A stretch of DNA of 64,000 nt, taken from contig JACRLZ010000003.1 in the NCBI GenBank assembly GCA_016235125.1, positions 1 through 64,000 of the forward strand, given 5' to 3'. Origin of the DNA: Sphingobacteriales bacterium. GTDB lineage: Bacteria; Bacteroidota; Bacteroidia; Chitinophagales; Chitinophagaceae. The notes beneath the pieces are model-generated. The model was not told the origin of the DNA. It saw only the letters and a list, made by a program, of their open reading frames with translations, and did no database searches. Below are positions 32,971 through 40,990 of the stretch, piece by piece. The translations under genes were made by a program, and so were the position numbers. Position 1 is the first letter of the stretch. Each line of letters starts with the position of its first letter.

Positions 32971-33825
32971 ATGAAAAAAGCCGCCTCACTCCTGATCCTG
33001 TTATTCCTGTGCAGTAGCATTCATGCTCAAAAAAAGAACAAGGGAAAATCTGTTCCTGTAGTGACGGATTCTACTGCCAATTATGTTGTATCCGACAAAA
33101 AAAGTAAAGGGAAAAAGGATTCGCATGCAATAGCCGACTCAACCGGCAATGTAAAATCGGATAAGAAAGACAAAAAGGATGATAAGAAGGATAAAAGAAA
33201 TGTCAGAAAATCAGAAGTGATTGATGTAAACTATACTCCTGATGTGATCATGCCGGTTGCTGATTCCTCAAAACAGTTCACCGGTATCATAAAATACAGG
33301 ATGACAACAGATGATCCGGTTGACAAAGATTCCATATTCATCATCTTTGGTGAAAATAAGATCCGGGTTACCATGTTTCAACCTGGTTACCGGGAAGACC
33401 AGGTATTTGAAACCAATATGATCGCTGATTTAAAGGACAGCACTTTCTATGAACTGAATACAAGAAACATGACTTACACAACTGAAAAATTAAATAGCCG
33501 GAATGAAGGAACAGAATTTGCACTCAGAAACAGTAAAAAAACCGGACAGATAATGAACCTCAGCTGCCAGGAATATACTGGAGAAATGACAACCAAAGAA
33601 GGCGATGTTTTTCAAACCGCCTGTCTTATCAGCAACCAGCATTCGTACATATATACCATGGATTATAATTTTATGAATATACATCCGCTTGTGTTAGGGT
33701 ATAAAATTGTATTGGGATTCAGAACCCGGTCTTCAGATAATGAAAACACTTATATCATTGCTTATAAAATTGAACAGGGCAATACCAGCAGTTACTTTGA
33801 CCTGAGCCAGTATCATCCGAAATAA
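32971..33825 (+). CDS. Exported protein, unknown (DUF4412/GLPGLI-like)
   Basis: 284 residues. A signal peptide (MKKAASLLILLFLCSSIHAQ) is followed by a very Lys/Asp-rich low-complexity part (about 20-75), then a beta-rich domain from about 100: FTGIIKYRMTTDDPVDKDS, FIIFGENKIRVTMFQPG, DLKDSTFYELNTRNMTYTTEKL, and YKIVLGFRTRS. The pattern resembles DUF4412/GLPGLI-type periplasmic proteins of Bacteroidota, without certainty. A TATTTTTA element (32955-32962) lies 8 bases before the ATG. Confidence 0.6.
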   Translation: MKKAASLLILLFLCSSIHAQKKNKGKSVPVVTDSTANYVVSDKKSKGKKDSHAIADSTGNVKSDKKDKKDDKKDKRNVRKSEVIDVNYTPDVIMPVADSSKQFTGIIKYRMTTDDPVDKDSIFIIFGENKIRVTMFQPGYREDQVFETNMIADLKDSTFYELNTRNMTYTTEKLNSRNEGTEFALRNSKKTGQIMNLSCQEYTGEMTTKEGDVFQTACLISNQHSYIYTMDYNFMNIHPLVLGYKIVLGFRTRSSDNENTYIIAYKIEQGNTSSYFDLSQYHPK

Positions 33826-33869
33826 AGCAGTAGCAATTTTATTTTTTATGGCTTAATTTCGTATTTCGA

Positions 33870-34478
33870 ATGAAGAAAATAGAACTTGAAATAGTAGCAC
33901 TCTCCCATAGTATAACACAAACGCATTCTTATGCGGTAGTGTTGGGTGAAATGAATGGGCTCCGCCGCCTGCCTATTGTTATTGGCGGTTTTGAAGCACA
34001 GGCAATAGCCGTAGCATTGGAAAAAATGCAACCCAGCCGGCCGCTTACGCATGATCTGATGAAAAATTTCATGAATGGCTTTGCCATTGACCTGCATGAG
34101 ATCATTATTTGTGACCTGCAGGAGGGCATTTTTTATTCAAAACTGGTTTGTGCTTCAGAAAATGATACAATAGAAATTGATTCAAGAACATCCGATGCAA
34201 TTGCGCTGGCTGTTCGTTTCGGATGCCCGATATATACCTATGAAAATATTCTGGACAGCGCCGGCATTCTGATGGAAGATACAGGCTCCGGAAGTAAAAA
34301 GAAAAAAACAAAACAGGAGGTTATGGTGGAAGATGAAGGCCTGACCGGCAAAGAAGACCTGAAAACGATGACCCTCGAAGAACTGAATAATATGCTGAAT
34401 GAAGTCCTAGAAAGAGAAGATTATATCCGTGCCATTGCCATCCGTGATGAAATAAACAGCCGCAGCAGGAAAAAATAA
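33870..34478 (+). CDS. Bifunctional nuclease family protein with UVR motif
   Basis: 202 residues. ALSHSITQTHSYAVVLGEMNGLRRLPIVIGGFEAQAIAVALE and SRTSDAIALAVRFGCPIYTYENIL are the DUF151/BFN core; plant members cut RNA and DNA. Residues about 165-200 (TMTLEELNNMLNEVLEREDYIRAIAIRDEI) form a UvrB/UvrC-type helical hairpin, common in the Bacteroidota version. Role here unknown, cytoplasmic. A TAATTTCG near-match to the -7 element lies just upstream. Confidence 0.88.
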   Translation: MKKIELEIVALSHSITQTHSYAVVLGEMNGLRRLPIVIGGFEAQAIAVALEKMQPSRPLTHDLMKNFMNGFAIDLHEIIICDLQEGIFYSKLVCASENDTIEIDSRTSDAIALAVRFGCPIYTYENILDSAGILMEDTGSGSKKKKTKQEVMVEDEGLTGKEDLKTMTLEELNNMLNEVLEREDYIRAIAIRDEINSRSRKK

Positions 34479-34515
34479 TCCGGTTCTTTTCCCCTGAACA
34501 TTTTTAATCTTTTCA

Positions 34516-35364
34516 ATGATAGTTTTTCCCAACTGTAAGATCAATCTTGGACTGAATATAATCCGGAAAAGGAATGACGGTTTCCATGAACTTGAAACCG
34601 TATTTTATCCCCTCCCCCTTTATGATATTCTCGAAATCGTTTACCTGAAAAAAATGACCGGCGAACCGGGGGTACCTTTTTCCCAAAGCGGATTGAAAGT
34701 TTCAGGTGAACAGGGAAATAATCTTTGTATGAGGGCATTCTGGCTACTTAAGAAAAAATTTCCGTCGATGCCCTCCATTCAAATGCATCTGCACAAGCAA
34801 ATTCCTGCCGGAGGTGGCCTGGGTGGCGGCAGCGCCGACGGCGCTTTTACATTGAAGGTGCTTAATGAACTCAGCAATCTTCAACTCAAAGAAGAACAGC
34901 TATTAAAGTTTGCGGCTCAGTTAGGCAGTGATTGCCCTTTCTTTATTATTAACAAACCCTGTTTCTCAAAAGGAAGAGGTGAAAAGCTGGAAAGAATTCA
35001 AATTGATCTTTCATCTTATAAATTCCTGTTGGTTAATCCGGGCATTCATATAGACACCGGGGCCATGTTCAGCCGCATCAAACCGGCAAAGCCTGAAAAA
35101 TCACTGAAAGAAATTATTGTAAATCCCATTGAAACATGGAAGACCGGAATGAAAAACGATTTTGAGGCAATTGCATTTCCGCTTCATCCGGAAATAAAGA
35201 AAATAAAAGAAGACCTGTATAATGCAGGAGCAATATATGCGTCCATGAGTGGCAGCGGAAGCTCTGTTTACGGCATCTTTTCAAAACAACAAAACATCAA
35301 TATTAATTTCCCTTCGAAATACTTTGTAAAGGAATTAGCCGGCCAAATGCAAAAGACTTTTTAA
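34516..35364 (+). CDS. ispE: 4-diphosphocytidyl-2-C-methyl-D-erythritol kinase IspE
   Basis: 282 residues. CKINLGLNIIRKRNDGFHELETVFYPLPLYD at the front and the GHMP ATP loop PAGGGLGGGSADGAF (about 97-111) identify IspE; GSDCPFFI and SGSGSSVYGIF complete the fold. It phosphorylates CDP-ME in the MEP isoprenoid pathway. Its 3' end overlaps the convergent VOC gene by 30 bases, which is unusually long. Confidence 0.95.
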   Translation: MIVFPNCKINLGLNIIRKRNDGFHELETVFYPLPLYDILEIVYLKKMTGEPGVPFSQSGLKVSGEQGNNLCMRAFWLLKKKFPSMPSIQMHLHKQIPAGGGLGGGSADGAFTLKVLNELSNLQLKEEQLLKFAAQLGSDCPFFIINKPCFSKGRGEKLERIQIDLSSYKFLLVNPGIHIDTGAMFSRIKPAKPEKSLKEIIVNPIETWKTGMKNDFEAIAFPLHPEIKKIKEDLYNAGAIYASMSGSGSSVYGIFSKQQNININFPSKYFVKELAGQMQKTF

Positions 35365-35871
35365 GTCTAACGCTTCTGTTACCATCAGCAGGTTACCCTT
35401 TTCATCCTTCGGCCATTGGTCAACTGGCTTATCCCAATAAAGTTCGACGCTGTTTTTGTCAGGATCATCCAGGTAAATAGCTTCTGAAACACCATGATCA
35501 GCAGCCCCGGTTAATGGATACCCGGCATCAACCAATCTTTTTAGGATATCTGCCAGGTCTTTTCTTGTAGGATATAAAAAAGCAGTATGATACAATCCTG
35601 CTGCCCTGACCGGAGCCGGCCCGGCATTTTTGCTGTGCCATGTATTTAAGCCAATATGATGATGGTACCCGCCGGCTGAAATGAATACAGCGCTGTCACC
35701 ATAATACTGTTGCACTTCAAAACCTAATAAATCACGATAAAACTTAAGCGACCGTTCCAGGTCACTAACTTTCAGATGCACATGCCCGATTCTTGTGCCT
35801 GCGGGAATGGTATAATCCATAAAATATTTTTGAAGCTGTTTAAAATCAGTTTTCGGCAGATAACGGTCCAT
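35335..35871 (-). CDS. VOC (glyoxalase/dioxygenase fold) family protein
   Basis: 178 residues from the ATG at 35871 (MDRYLPKTDFKQLQ). The longer frame runs back into the queD gene and was rejected. RIGHVHLKVSDLERSLKFYRDLLGFEV gives the first metal His, FISAGGYHHHIGLNTW the HHHIGLNTW motif, and GVSEAIYLDDPDKNSVELYWD the closing Glu. This is the catechol-2,3-dioxygenase-like (CatE) subgroup of VOC proteins. Substrate unknown. It is divergent from queD, whose -7 box starts one base beyond this ATG. Confidence 0.85.
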   Translation of the reverse strand: MDRYLPKTDFKQLQKYFMDYTIPAGTRIGHVHLKVSDLERSLKFYRDLLGFEVQQYYGDSAVFISAGGYHHHIGLNTWHSKNAGPAPVRAAGLYHTAFLYPTRKDLADILKRLVDAGYPLTGAADHGVSEAIYLDDPDKNSVELYWDKPVDQWPKDEKGNLLMVTEALDLKSLLHLAG

Positions 35872-35879
35872 TACATTTG
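35872..35879 (+). promoter_or_regulatory. -7 element (TACATTTG) for queD
   Basis: A perfect TAnnTTTG match, 12 bases before the queD ATG and directly against the divergent VOC start codon. The -33 region would lie inside the VOC coding sequence; only TTT/TTC words are found there. Confidence 0.6.
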
Positions 35880-35891
35880 CTGAAAACAAAG

Positions 35892-36248
35892 ATGGAAATT
35901 TACAAAGAGTTTGCTTTTGATTCGGCTCATTTTCTTCCAAACGTACCGCCGGATCATAAATGCCGGTCAATGCATGGACATACCTACCACCTCAGAGTTT
36001 ATGTGAAAGGCATGCCGGACAAGGAAAAAGGATGGATCGTTGACTTTAAAGAATTAAAGGACATCATCATGCCTTTAATTGATAAATTGGATCATAAACT
36101 TCTTAATAAAGTGCAGGGACTTGAAAATCCGACCGCAGAAAATATTACAATCTGGTTCTGGAACCACCTGAAAACCATGGTTCCGGGTATCAGTAAAATT
36201 GAACTGAAAGAAACCCCCACCACAGGAGTAATATATAGCGGGGAATAA
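35892..36248 (+). CDS. queD: 6-carboxy-5,6,7,8-tetrahydropterin synthase (QueD)
   Basis: 118 residues from the ATG at 35892 (MEIYKEFAFDSAHFLP). Zinc ligands are His13, His28 and His30 (SMHGHTYHL), with catalytic Cys24 in DHKCRS. DKLDHKLLN and ENPTAENITIWFW are further PTPS blocks. The first step of queuosine/7-deazaguanine synthesis uses this enzyme; no other que genes are in the window. Confidence 0.93.
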   Translation: MEIYKEFAFDSAHFLPNVPPDHKCRSMHGHTYHLRVYVKGMPDKEKGWIVDFKELKDIIMPLIDKLDHKLLNKVQGLENPTAENITIWFWNHLKTMVPGISKIELKETPTTGVIYSGE

Positions 36249-36269
36249 AAAATTTCCGCTCTTCTTTTG

Positions 36270-36356
36270 TATCTTGCATCCGATATGCATTCTGCAGTTG
36301 CTTATATAAAAGGTTTCCTTTCTTCCAACCTCGACCTTCTCAATCACCGAAGATAG
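36270..36356 (+). other. Short leader ORF with promoter-like TATCTTGC
   Basis: TATCTTGC at 36270-36277 is followed by ATG at 36285 and a 23-codon frame (ending ...LLNHRR) to TAG at 36354-36356. A hairpin with a T-rich tail comes 11 bases later and the ornithine aminotransferase gene after that. The last sense codons are two arginines. It may be a leader peptide; expression is not shown. Confidence 0.35.
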
Positions 36357-36366
36357 TCTGCCGTTG

Positions 36367-36390
36367 CGGCCACATCGGGCCGTTTATTTT
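36367..36390 (+). terminator. Terminator-like hairpin in the ornithine aminotransferase leader
   Basis: CGGCC (36367-36371) pairs with GGCCG (36378-36382) around a 6-base loop, followed by TTTATTTT. It is 34 bases upstream of the first in-frame ATG (36424), so it could act as an attenuator. Confidence 0.5.
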
Positions 36391-36423
36391 GCATTTCTAT
36401 TATTCATTTTTAGATCTTCTTTT

Positions 36424-37659
36424 ATGTTATCACCTATATCAATGACAGAAAAAACGCAATACTATCTTGAGCTTGAACAAAACAGTGGCGCACAGAATTA
36501 TCATCCTGTTCCCGTTGTATTGAATCGTGGTCAGGGAGTATTTGTATGGGATGTGGATGGAAAAAAATATTTTGATTTCCTGAGCGGCTATTCTGCCGTC
36601 AACCAGGGACACTGCCATCCGGTAATTGTGAAAGCTTTTATTGAACAGTCACAAAAACTTACACTTACCAGCCGTGCTTTTCACAGCGATTTGCTGGGGG
36701 AGTTTGCAAAATACATTACAGATTATTTCGGCTATGATAAGGTGCTGCCGATGAATACCGGCGCTGAAGGCATAGAAACGGCCATAAAACTATGCCGCAA
36801 ATGGGCCTATGAAGTAAAAGGCGTTGAAGAAAACAAAGCTGTGATAATTGTTTGCAACGGAAATTTTCACGGCCGCACCTCCACCATCATTTCTTTTAGC
36901 AGTGATCCGAATGCGAAAAGAAATTTCGGACCCTATATGCCGGGGTTTATTTCTATTCCTTATAATGACAGATCAGCATTAGCAAATGCGCTTCAGGATA
37001 AAAATGTAGCAGGCTTCCTTGTGGAACCCATACAGGGTGAGGCCGGAGTAGTTGTGCCTGATGAAGGTTATATTGCTGATGCCAAAGAACTTTGTGAAGA
37101 AGCAAATGTCTTATTCATTGCTGATGAAATACAAACTGGTCTTGCCCGGACAGGTAAAATGCTTGCCTGTGACCATGAAAACGTAAGGCCGGATATTTTG
37201 GTTCTCGGCAAAGCATTAAGCGGCGGCATGATGCCGGTAAGTGTTGTGCTTTGTAATGATGAAATAATGATGACCATTAAACCCGGCGAACATGGTTCCA
37301 CTTATGGTGGCAATCCCCTGGCATGTAAGGTATCCATGACAGCCCTCCGGGTTTTACAGGATGAAAACATGGCGGAGAATGCAGCGACAATGGGTAAACT
37401 TCTCAGAAATAAATTACAATCACTTCAATCAAAGCATATAGCTGCCATCAGGGGAAAAGGATTATTAAATGCCATAGTAATACAACATGCTCATAAAGAT
37501 GCAGCATGGGAATTATGCCTTGAACTGAAAGAAAACGGCTTACTGGCAAAACCCACACATGGTGATAAGATACGATTGGCCCCTCCCCTTATCATTACAA
37601 AAGAACAGATAGATGAATCTGTTGAGATCATCAGTAAAAGCCTGAAAGTATTAGATTGA
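36424..37659 (+). CDS. rocD: Ornithine--oxo-acid aminotransferase
   Basis: 411 residues from the ATG at 36424; a second ATG at 36442 ([13 protein letters not shown]) is equally plausible. [45 protein letters not shown] is the classic OAT start. PLP sites are [24 protein letters not shown] (Asp) and [11 protein letters not shown] (Lys, about residue 263). It transfers the delta-amino group of ornithine to 2-oxoglutarate, linking arginine, proline and glutamate. The leader carries a short ORF and a terminator-like hairpin. Confidence 0.95.
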   Translation: MLSPISMTEKTQYYLELEQNSGAQNYHPVPVVLNRGQGVFVWDVDGKKYFDFLSGYSAVNQGHCHPVIVKAFIEQSQKLTLTSRAFHSDLLGEFAKYITDYFGYDKVLPMNTGAEGIETAIKLCRKWAYEVKGVEENKAVIIVCNGNFHGRTSTIISFSSDPNAKRNFGPYMPGFISIPYNDRSALANALQDKNVAGFLVEPIQGEAGVVVPDEGYIADAKELCEEANVLFIADEIQTGLARTGKMLACDHENVRPDILVLGKALSGGMMPVSVVLCNDEIMMTIKPGEHGSTYGGNPLACKVSMTALRVLQDENMAENAATMGKLLRNKLQSLQSKHIAAIRGKGLLNAIVIQHAHKDAAWELCLELKENGLLAKPTHGDKIRLAPPLIITKEQIDESVEIISKSLKVLD

Positions 37660-37681
37660 GTTTTATGGATTGACGATAATC

Positions 37682-37717
37682 AACCAGCAGCCTGATTACT
37701 GCTGGTTTTATTTTTTT
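37682..37717 (+). terminator. Intrinsic terminator after rocD
   Basis: A perfect 9-bp stem, AACCAGCAG (37682-37690) and CTGCTGGTT (37699-37707), 8-base loop, then TTATTTTTTT. Confidence 0.92.
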
Positions 37718-37738
37718 CAAAAAACCTATCTTCATTGC

Positions 37739-38455
37739 ATGGACACACATCTTCACCATGATATAACGCCGCACAAGGAAGAACACCTTAAAAGCAGCGA
37801 AACACTCCGTGATATCGTAATCGGAATGAGCGACGGGCTTACTGTTCCATTTGCATTGGCAGCAGGTCTAAGTGGTGCAGTTGATAATACTTCGGTTATC
37901 GTTATTGCAGGTATAGCTGAAATAGCTGCGGGTTCTATTGCCATGGGCCTTGGTGGATACCTGGCAGGTAAAACAGAACAGGATCATTACAACTCGGAAG
38001 AAAAAAGAGAATATTACGAAGTGGATAATCTGCGCTATAGGGAGATCGAGGAAACAAAAGAATTTTTTGCAAGTATCGGATTAAGTAAGGAACTGCAGGA
38101 TAAGGCCACTGAAGAAATTGCCCGTGATAAAAAACAGTGGGTTGATTTTATGATGAAATATGAGCTTGGCCTGGATAAACCCGACCCAAAACGGGCAAGA
38201 AAATCCGCTTTAAATATCGGATTGTCTTATATAGTTGGCGGATTGGTTCCCCTAAGCCCATACTTTTTTGTATCCTCTCCTCTTGATGGTTTAAAAATTT
38301 CTTTACTTGTTACACTGATCTGTTTATTTGTCTTTGGATACTTTAAAAGCAAAATGACAGGTGTCAGTGCATGGATGGGGGCTCTCCGTGTTATGCTTAT
38401 TGGCGCTGCGGCGGCAGGTGCTGCATTTGGAGTAGCTAAGCTGTTTGAAGGATAA
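37739..38455 (+). CDS. VIT1/CCC1-family metal transporter
   Basis: 238 residues from the ATG at 37739 (MDTHLHHDITPHKEEHLKSSETL). The His-rich start could bind metal. RDIVIGMSDGLTVPFALAAGLSGA, then GIAEIAAGSIAMGLGGYLAGKTEQDHY, are the VIT1/CCC1 signature helices, with a cytoplasmic helical metal-binding domain in between and three more helices at the end. Members export Fe2+/Mn2+ from the cytoplasm. TATCTTCA (37727-37734) just upstream is a near-match to the -7 element. Confidence 0.9.
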   Translation: MDTHLHHDITPHKEEHLKSSETLRDIVIGMSDGLTVPFALAAGLSGAVDNTSVIVIAGIAEIAAGSIAMGLGGYLAGKTEQDHYNSEEKREYYEVDNLRYREIEETKEFFASIGLSKELQDKATEEIARDKKQWVDFMMKYELGLDKPDPKRARKSALNIGLSYIVGGLVPLSPYFFVSSPLDGLKISLLVTLICLFVFGYFKSKMTGVSAWMGALRVMLIGAAAAGAAFGVAKLFEG

Positions 38456-38458
38456 ACA

Positions 38459-38866
38459 CTATCGATTCTTTTTCTTCTCAACCTGGTTTAATGAAATGTC
38501 AGGTAACATGGCTGAAACCAGCATCAGCACTGATGCAAGAACTACAAGGTAGATACTGCTTTTCTTTTCAGGGCATTCGCCACCAGAACAAGCTGAAATG
38601 ATAAAATAATTACGCACTGCCCAACCAATATTTAATGCTGTGATAAGAAGGTTGGCCCTTTTAGCCCATATTTTTTGAACAAAATTGAAGACAAGAAATA
38701 AACCAGTCATGATGAAATGGAAATAACCGGGCTTTCCGAAATTGGTTCCTGTTGCATCAATACCGCTCACGGTAATATTTTTAGAATCAATGATTACCCA
38801 TGTATTAAAGCAGGACACAACCAAAAGCATTGCTGCCGCCAGACCGATCCATTTCATATATCGCAT
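38459..38866 (-). CDS. Small four-helix membrane protein, unknown
   Basis: 135 residues, four hydrophobic segments (about 5-25, 47-65, 70-95, 105-122), with a cysteine pair in SACSGGECPEKK before the last helix. I recognise it only as a common conserved hypothetical of Chitinophagaceae-type genomes. Convergent with the VIT1 gene (3-base gap). Confidence 0.6.
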   Translation of the reverse strand: MRYMKWIGLAAAMLLVVSCFNTWVIIDSKNITVSGIDATGTNFGKPGYFHFIMTGLFLVFNFVQKIWAKRANLLITALNIGWAVRNYFIISACSGGECPEKKSSIYLVVLASVLMLVSAMLPDISLNQVEKKKNR

Positions 38867-38986
38867 GGCTGCAAGTTAATTGAATGAAGTATTACTTAAG
38901 AAATTGATCCGTCTGCTTTTTGTAACTTACAACTGCATAAGCAGCCAAAAGTTTGTTTTTCCCGATTAAGCTGCTACCAATTGCAG

Positions 38987-40990
38987 ATGAGAAACAAAAT
39001 CTTTTTTTATTGCATTTGTTCTCTGAGTTTTTTGCATGTTTCATCTCAAACATGCACAATACCGGGGCAAACACCAGTTACAGCCAGATTGGTCTGCAGC
39101 TCCGAATCATATTATCAAACCACACCTTCTTTTTGCGGCCAAACCAATATTCCGGTTCCCTGTTCGGATGGAATCGTGTATCAAAACACCAATCCCTATT
39201 ATTTTAAAATGGGCTGTTTTAGTTCAGGCACCCTCGGCTTTGTGATAACACCCGATATCGCAAATGATAATTATAACTGGCAGTTGTTCGATATTACTGG
39301 CACCAATCCCTTCGACATCTTCAGCAACCCCTCCCTTTTTGTCGCATGCAATTGGAGCAGTGAGCCGGGTGAAACGGGAGCTTCCTCAGACGGCACTAAC
39401 CTGATTGAATGTTCCGGTTCGTTGAAACCCACATTTAGCAAGATGCCTGATATTGTTCAGGGACGTTCCTACTTACTTATGATTTGCAATCAAAATGCCT
39501 CACCCGCTGGTTTTCAGGTAGTATTCACTGGTGGCACAGCCAGCATTACGGACCCAACAGTGCCACAGATCAAGCAAACCAGCTTAAGCTGCAATGCCAG
39601 CAAAATACTGGTGAAGCTGAATAAGAAATTAAAATGTGAAACCATTGCTTCAGATGGCTCTGATTTTTCTTTAAGCGGGGGAATTGGAATTACCAACGCT
39701 GCACCCGGCGATTGCTCAGTTTTAGGAACCGACAGTATTTATTTGACACTTAGCCAGCCGCTGCCGCAGGGAAATTACACATTGACCATTAAGACGGGCA
39801 TTGATGGCAACACATTAATTGATATTTGCGGTCTAAGTATTGCTGATGGAGAAACTGTACCCGTTGTTGCCGGGCCATTGATACCTACTCCTGTTGATAG
39901 TGTGAAACCAACAGGTTGCAGCCCTTCTTATATTGAACTAATTTTTAAGAAACGTATCCTGTGCAGCTCCATAATGCCTGATGGAAGTGACTTTGTGATC
40001 AACGGACCTCAAACTGTTTCTGCAGTAGTTTCTCCAACCAATTGTGCAAATACAGGAAGTACGTCTGTGATTAGGCTTAATCTGTCAACCCCGCTTACTG
40101 TCGGTGGAATTTATTCTGTTCAGGCAAAAAATGGAAGCGACGGAAACACACTGATTGACGAATGTGGGCTGATGACTCCGGCTGGTTCTTCTGTTGCATT
40201 TACTGTCAAACCTGCTGTATCAGCTGATTTTAATTATTCTGTAAAATCATCCTGTAAAACCGATACGGTTTCTTTTTTTCATGCTGGAAATAACGGAGTG
40301 AATCAGTGGAATTGGAATTTCAGTAACAATTCAACCAGCACTAGTCAAAGCCCTATAAAGATTTTTACTGACACAGGGCGATACAATGTAAGGTTAATAG
40401 TAAATAACGAAAGTTGCTCAGATACAATTACAAAATTACTTACCCTGCAAAACAGGATATATGCTGCCTTTACTACACCCCCGGCTGTTTGCCCGGGCGA
40501 TTCTGTTTTTATTATCAACGAAAGCACCGGTAATATAACCAACTGGTCATGGAATTTTGGAAATGGGAGTAGCAGTAATTTATCATACCCCCCTTACCAG
40601 GTTTATGCATCAGGTGGAAGAGATGTGACTTATAATATCAGGCTGATAGTTACCAACGCACAAACAAATTGCAGTGATACAATTCAGAAATCAATAAAAG
40701 CATTGGCGGAATGCTATGTAATGGTGCCATCCGGATTCACTCCAAATGCTGATGGATTAAATGACTATCTCGGCCCATTAAATACCAAAAAGGCAATCAA
40801 TCTTGAATTCAGGGTGTATGACCGTTCAGGGCAACTCGTATTTAAATCAACAGGCGATGGAAAGAGATGGGATGGAAAAATAGATGGCATTTTGCAAAAC
40901 AGCGGCATTTACGGATGGTTGTTGATCTATACCAACAAAGACACTGGGAAAAAAGTGATAAGAAAAGGCACTACCCTGCTCTTAAGATGA
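38987..40990 (+). CDS. T9SS cargo with Ig/PKD domains and gliding-motility C-terminal domain
   Basis: 667 residues from the ATG at 38987 with a signal peptide (MRNKIFFYCICSLSFLHVSS). After an all-beta N-terminal part, two SbsA-like Ig domains (about 190-400: KILVKLNKKLKCETIASDGSDF, YIELIFKKRILCSSIMPDGSDF) precede two PKD domains (FSNNSTSTSQSPIKIFTDTGRYNVRL; NWSWNFGNGSSS). The last ~85 residues (MVPSGFTPNADGLNDY ... FRVYDRSGQLVF ... GKRWDGK ... LLLR) are a type B T9SS C-terminal domain. Secreted or surface bound; binding partner unknown. Its 3' end overlaps the convergent permease by 9 bases. Confidence 0.88.
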   Translation: MRNKIFFYCICSLSFLHVSSQTCTIPGQTPVTARLVCSSESYYQTTPSFCGQTNIPVPCSDGIVYQNTNPYYFKMGCFSSGTLGFVITPDIANDNYNWQLFDITGTNPFDIFSNPSLFVACNWSSEPGETGASSDGTNLIECSGSLKPTFSKMPDIVQGRSYLLMICNQNASPAGFQVVFTGGTASITDPTVPQIKQTSLSCNASKILVKLNKKLKCETIASDGSDFSLSGGIGITNAAPGDCSVLGTDSIYLTLSQPLPQGNYTLTIKTGIDGNTLIDICGLSIADGETVPVVAGPLIPTPVDSVKPTGCSPSYIELIFKKRILCSSIMPDGSDFVINGPQTVSAVVSPTNCANTGSTSVIRLNLSTPLTVGGIYSVQAKNGSDGNTLIDECGLMTPAGSSVAFTVKPAVSADFNYSVKSSCKTDTVSFFHAGNNGVNQWNWNFSNNSTSTSQSPIKIFTDTGRYNVRLIVNNESCSDTITKLLTLQNRIYAAFTTPPAVCPGDSVFIINESTGNITNWSWNFGNGSSSNLSYPPYQVYASGGRDVTYNIRLIVTNAQTNCSDTIQKSIKALAECYVMVPSGFTPNADGLNDYLGPLNTKKAINLEFRVYDRSGQLVFKSTGDGKRWDGKIDGILQNSGIYGWLLIYTNKDTGKKVIRKGTTLLLR

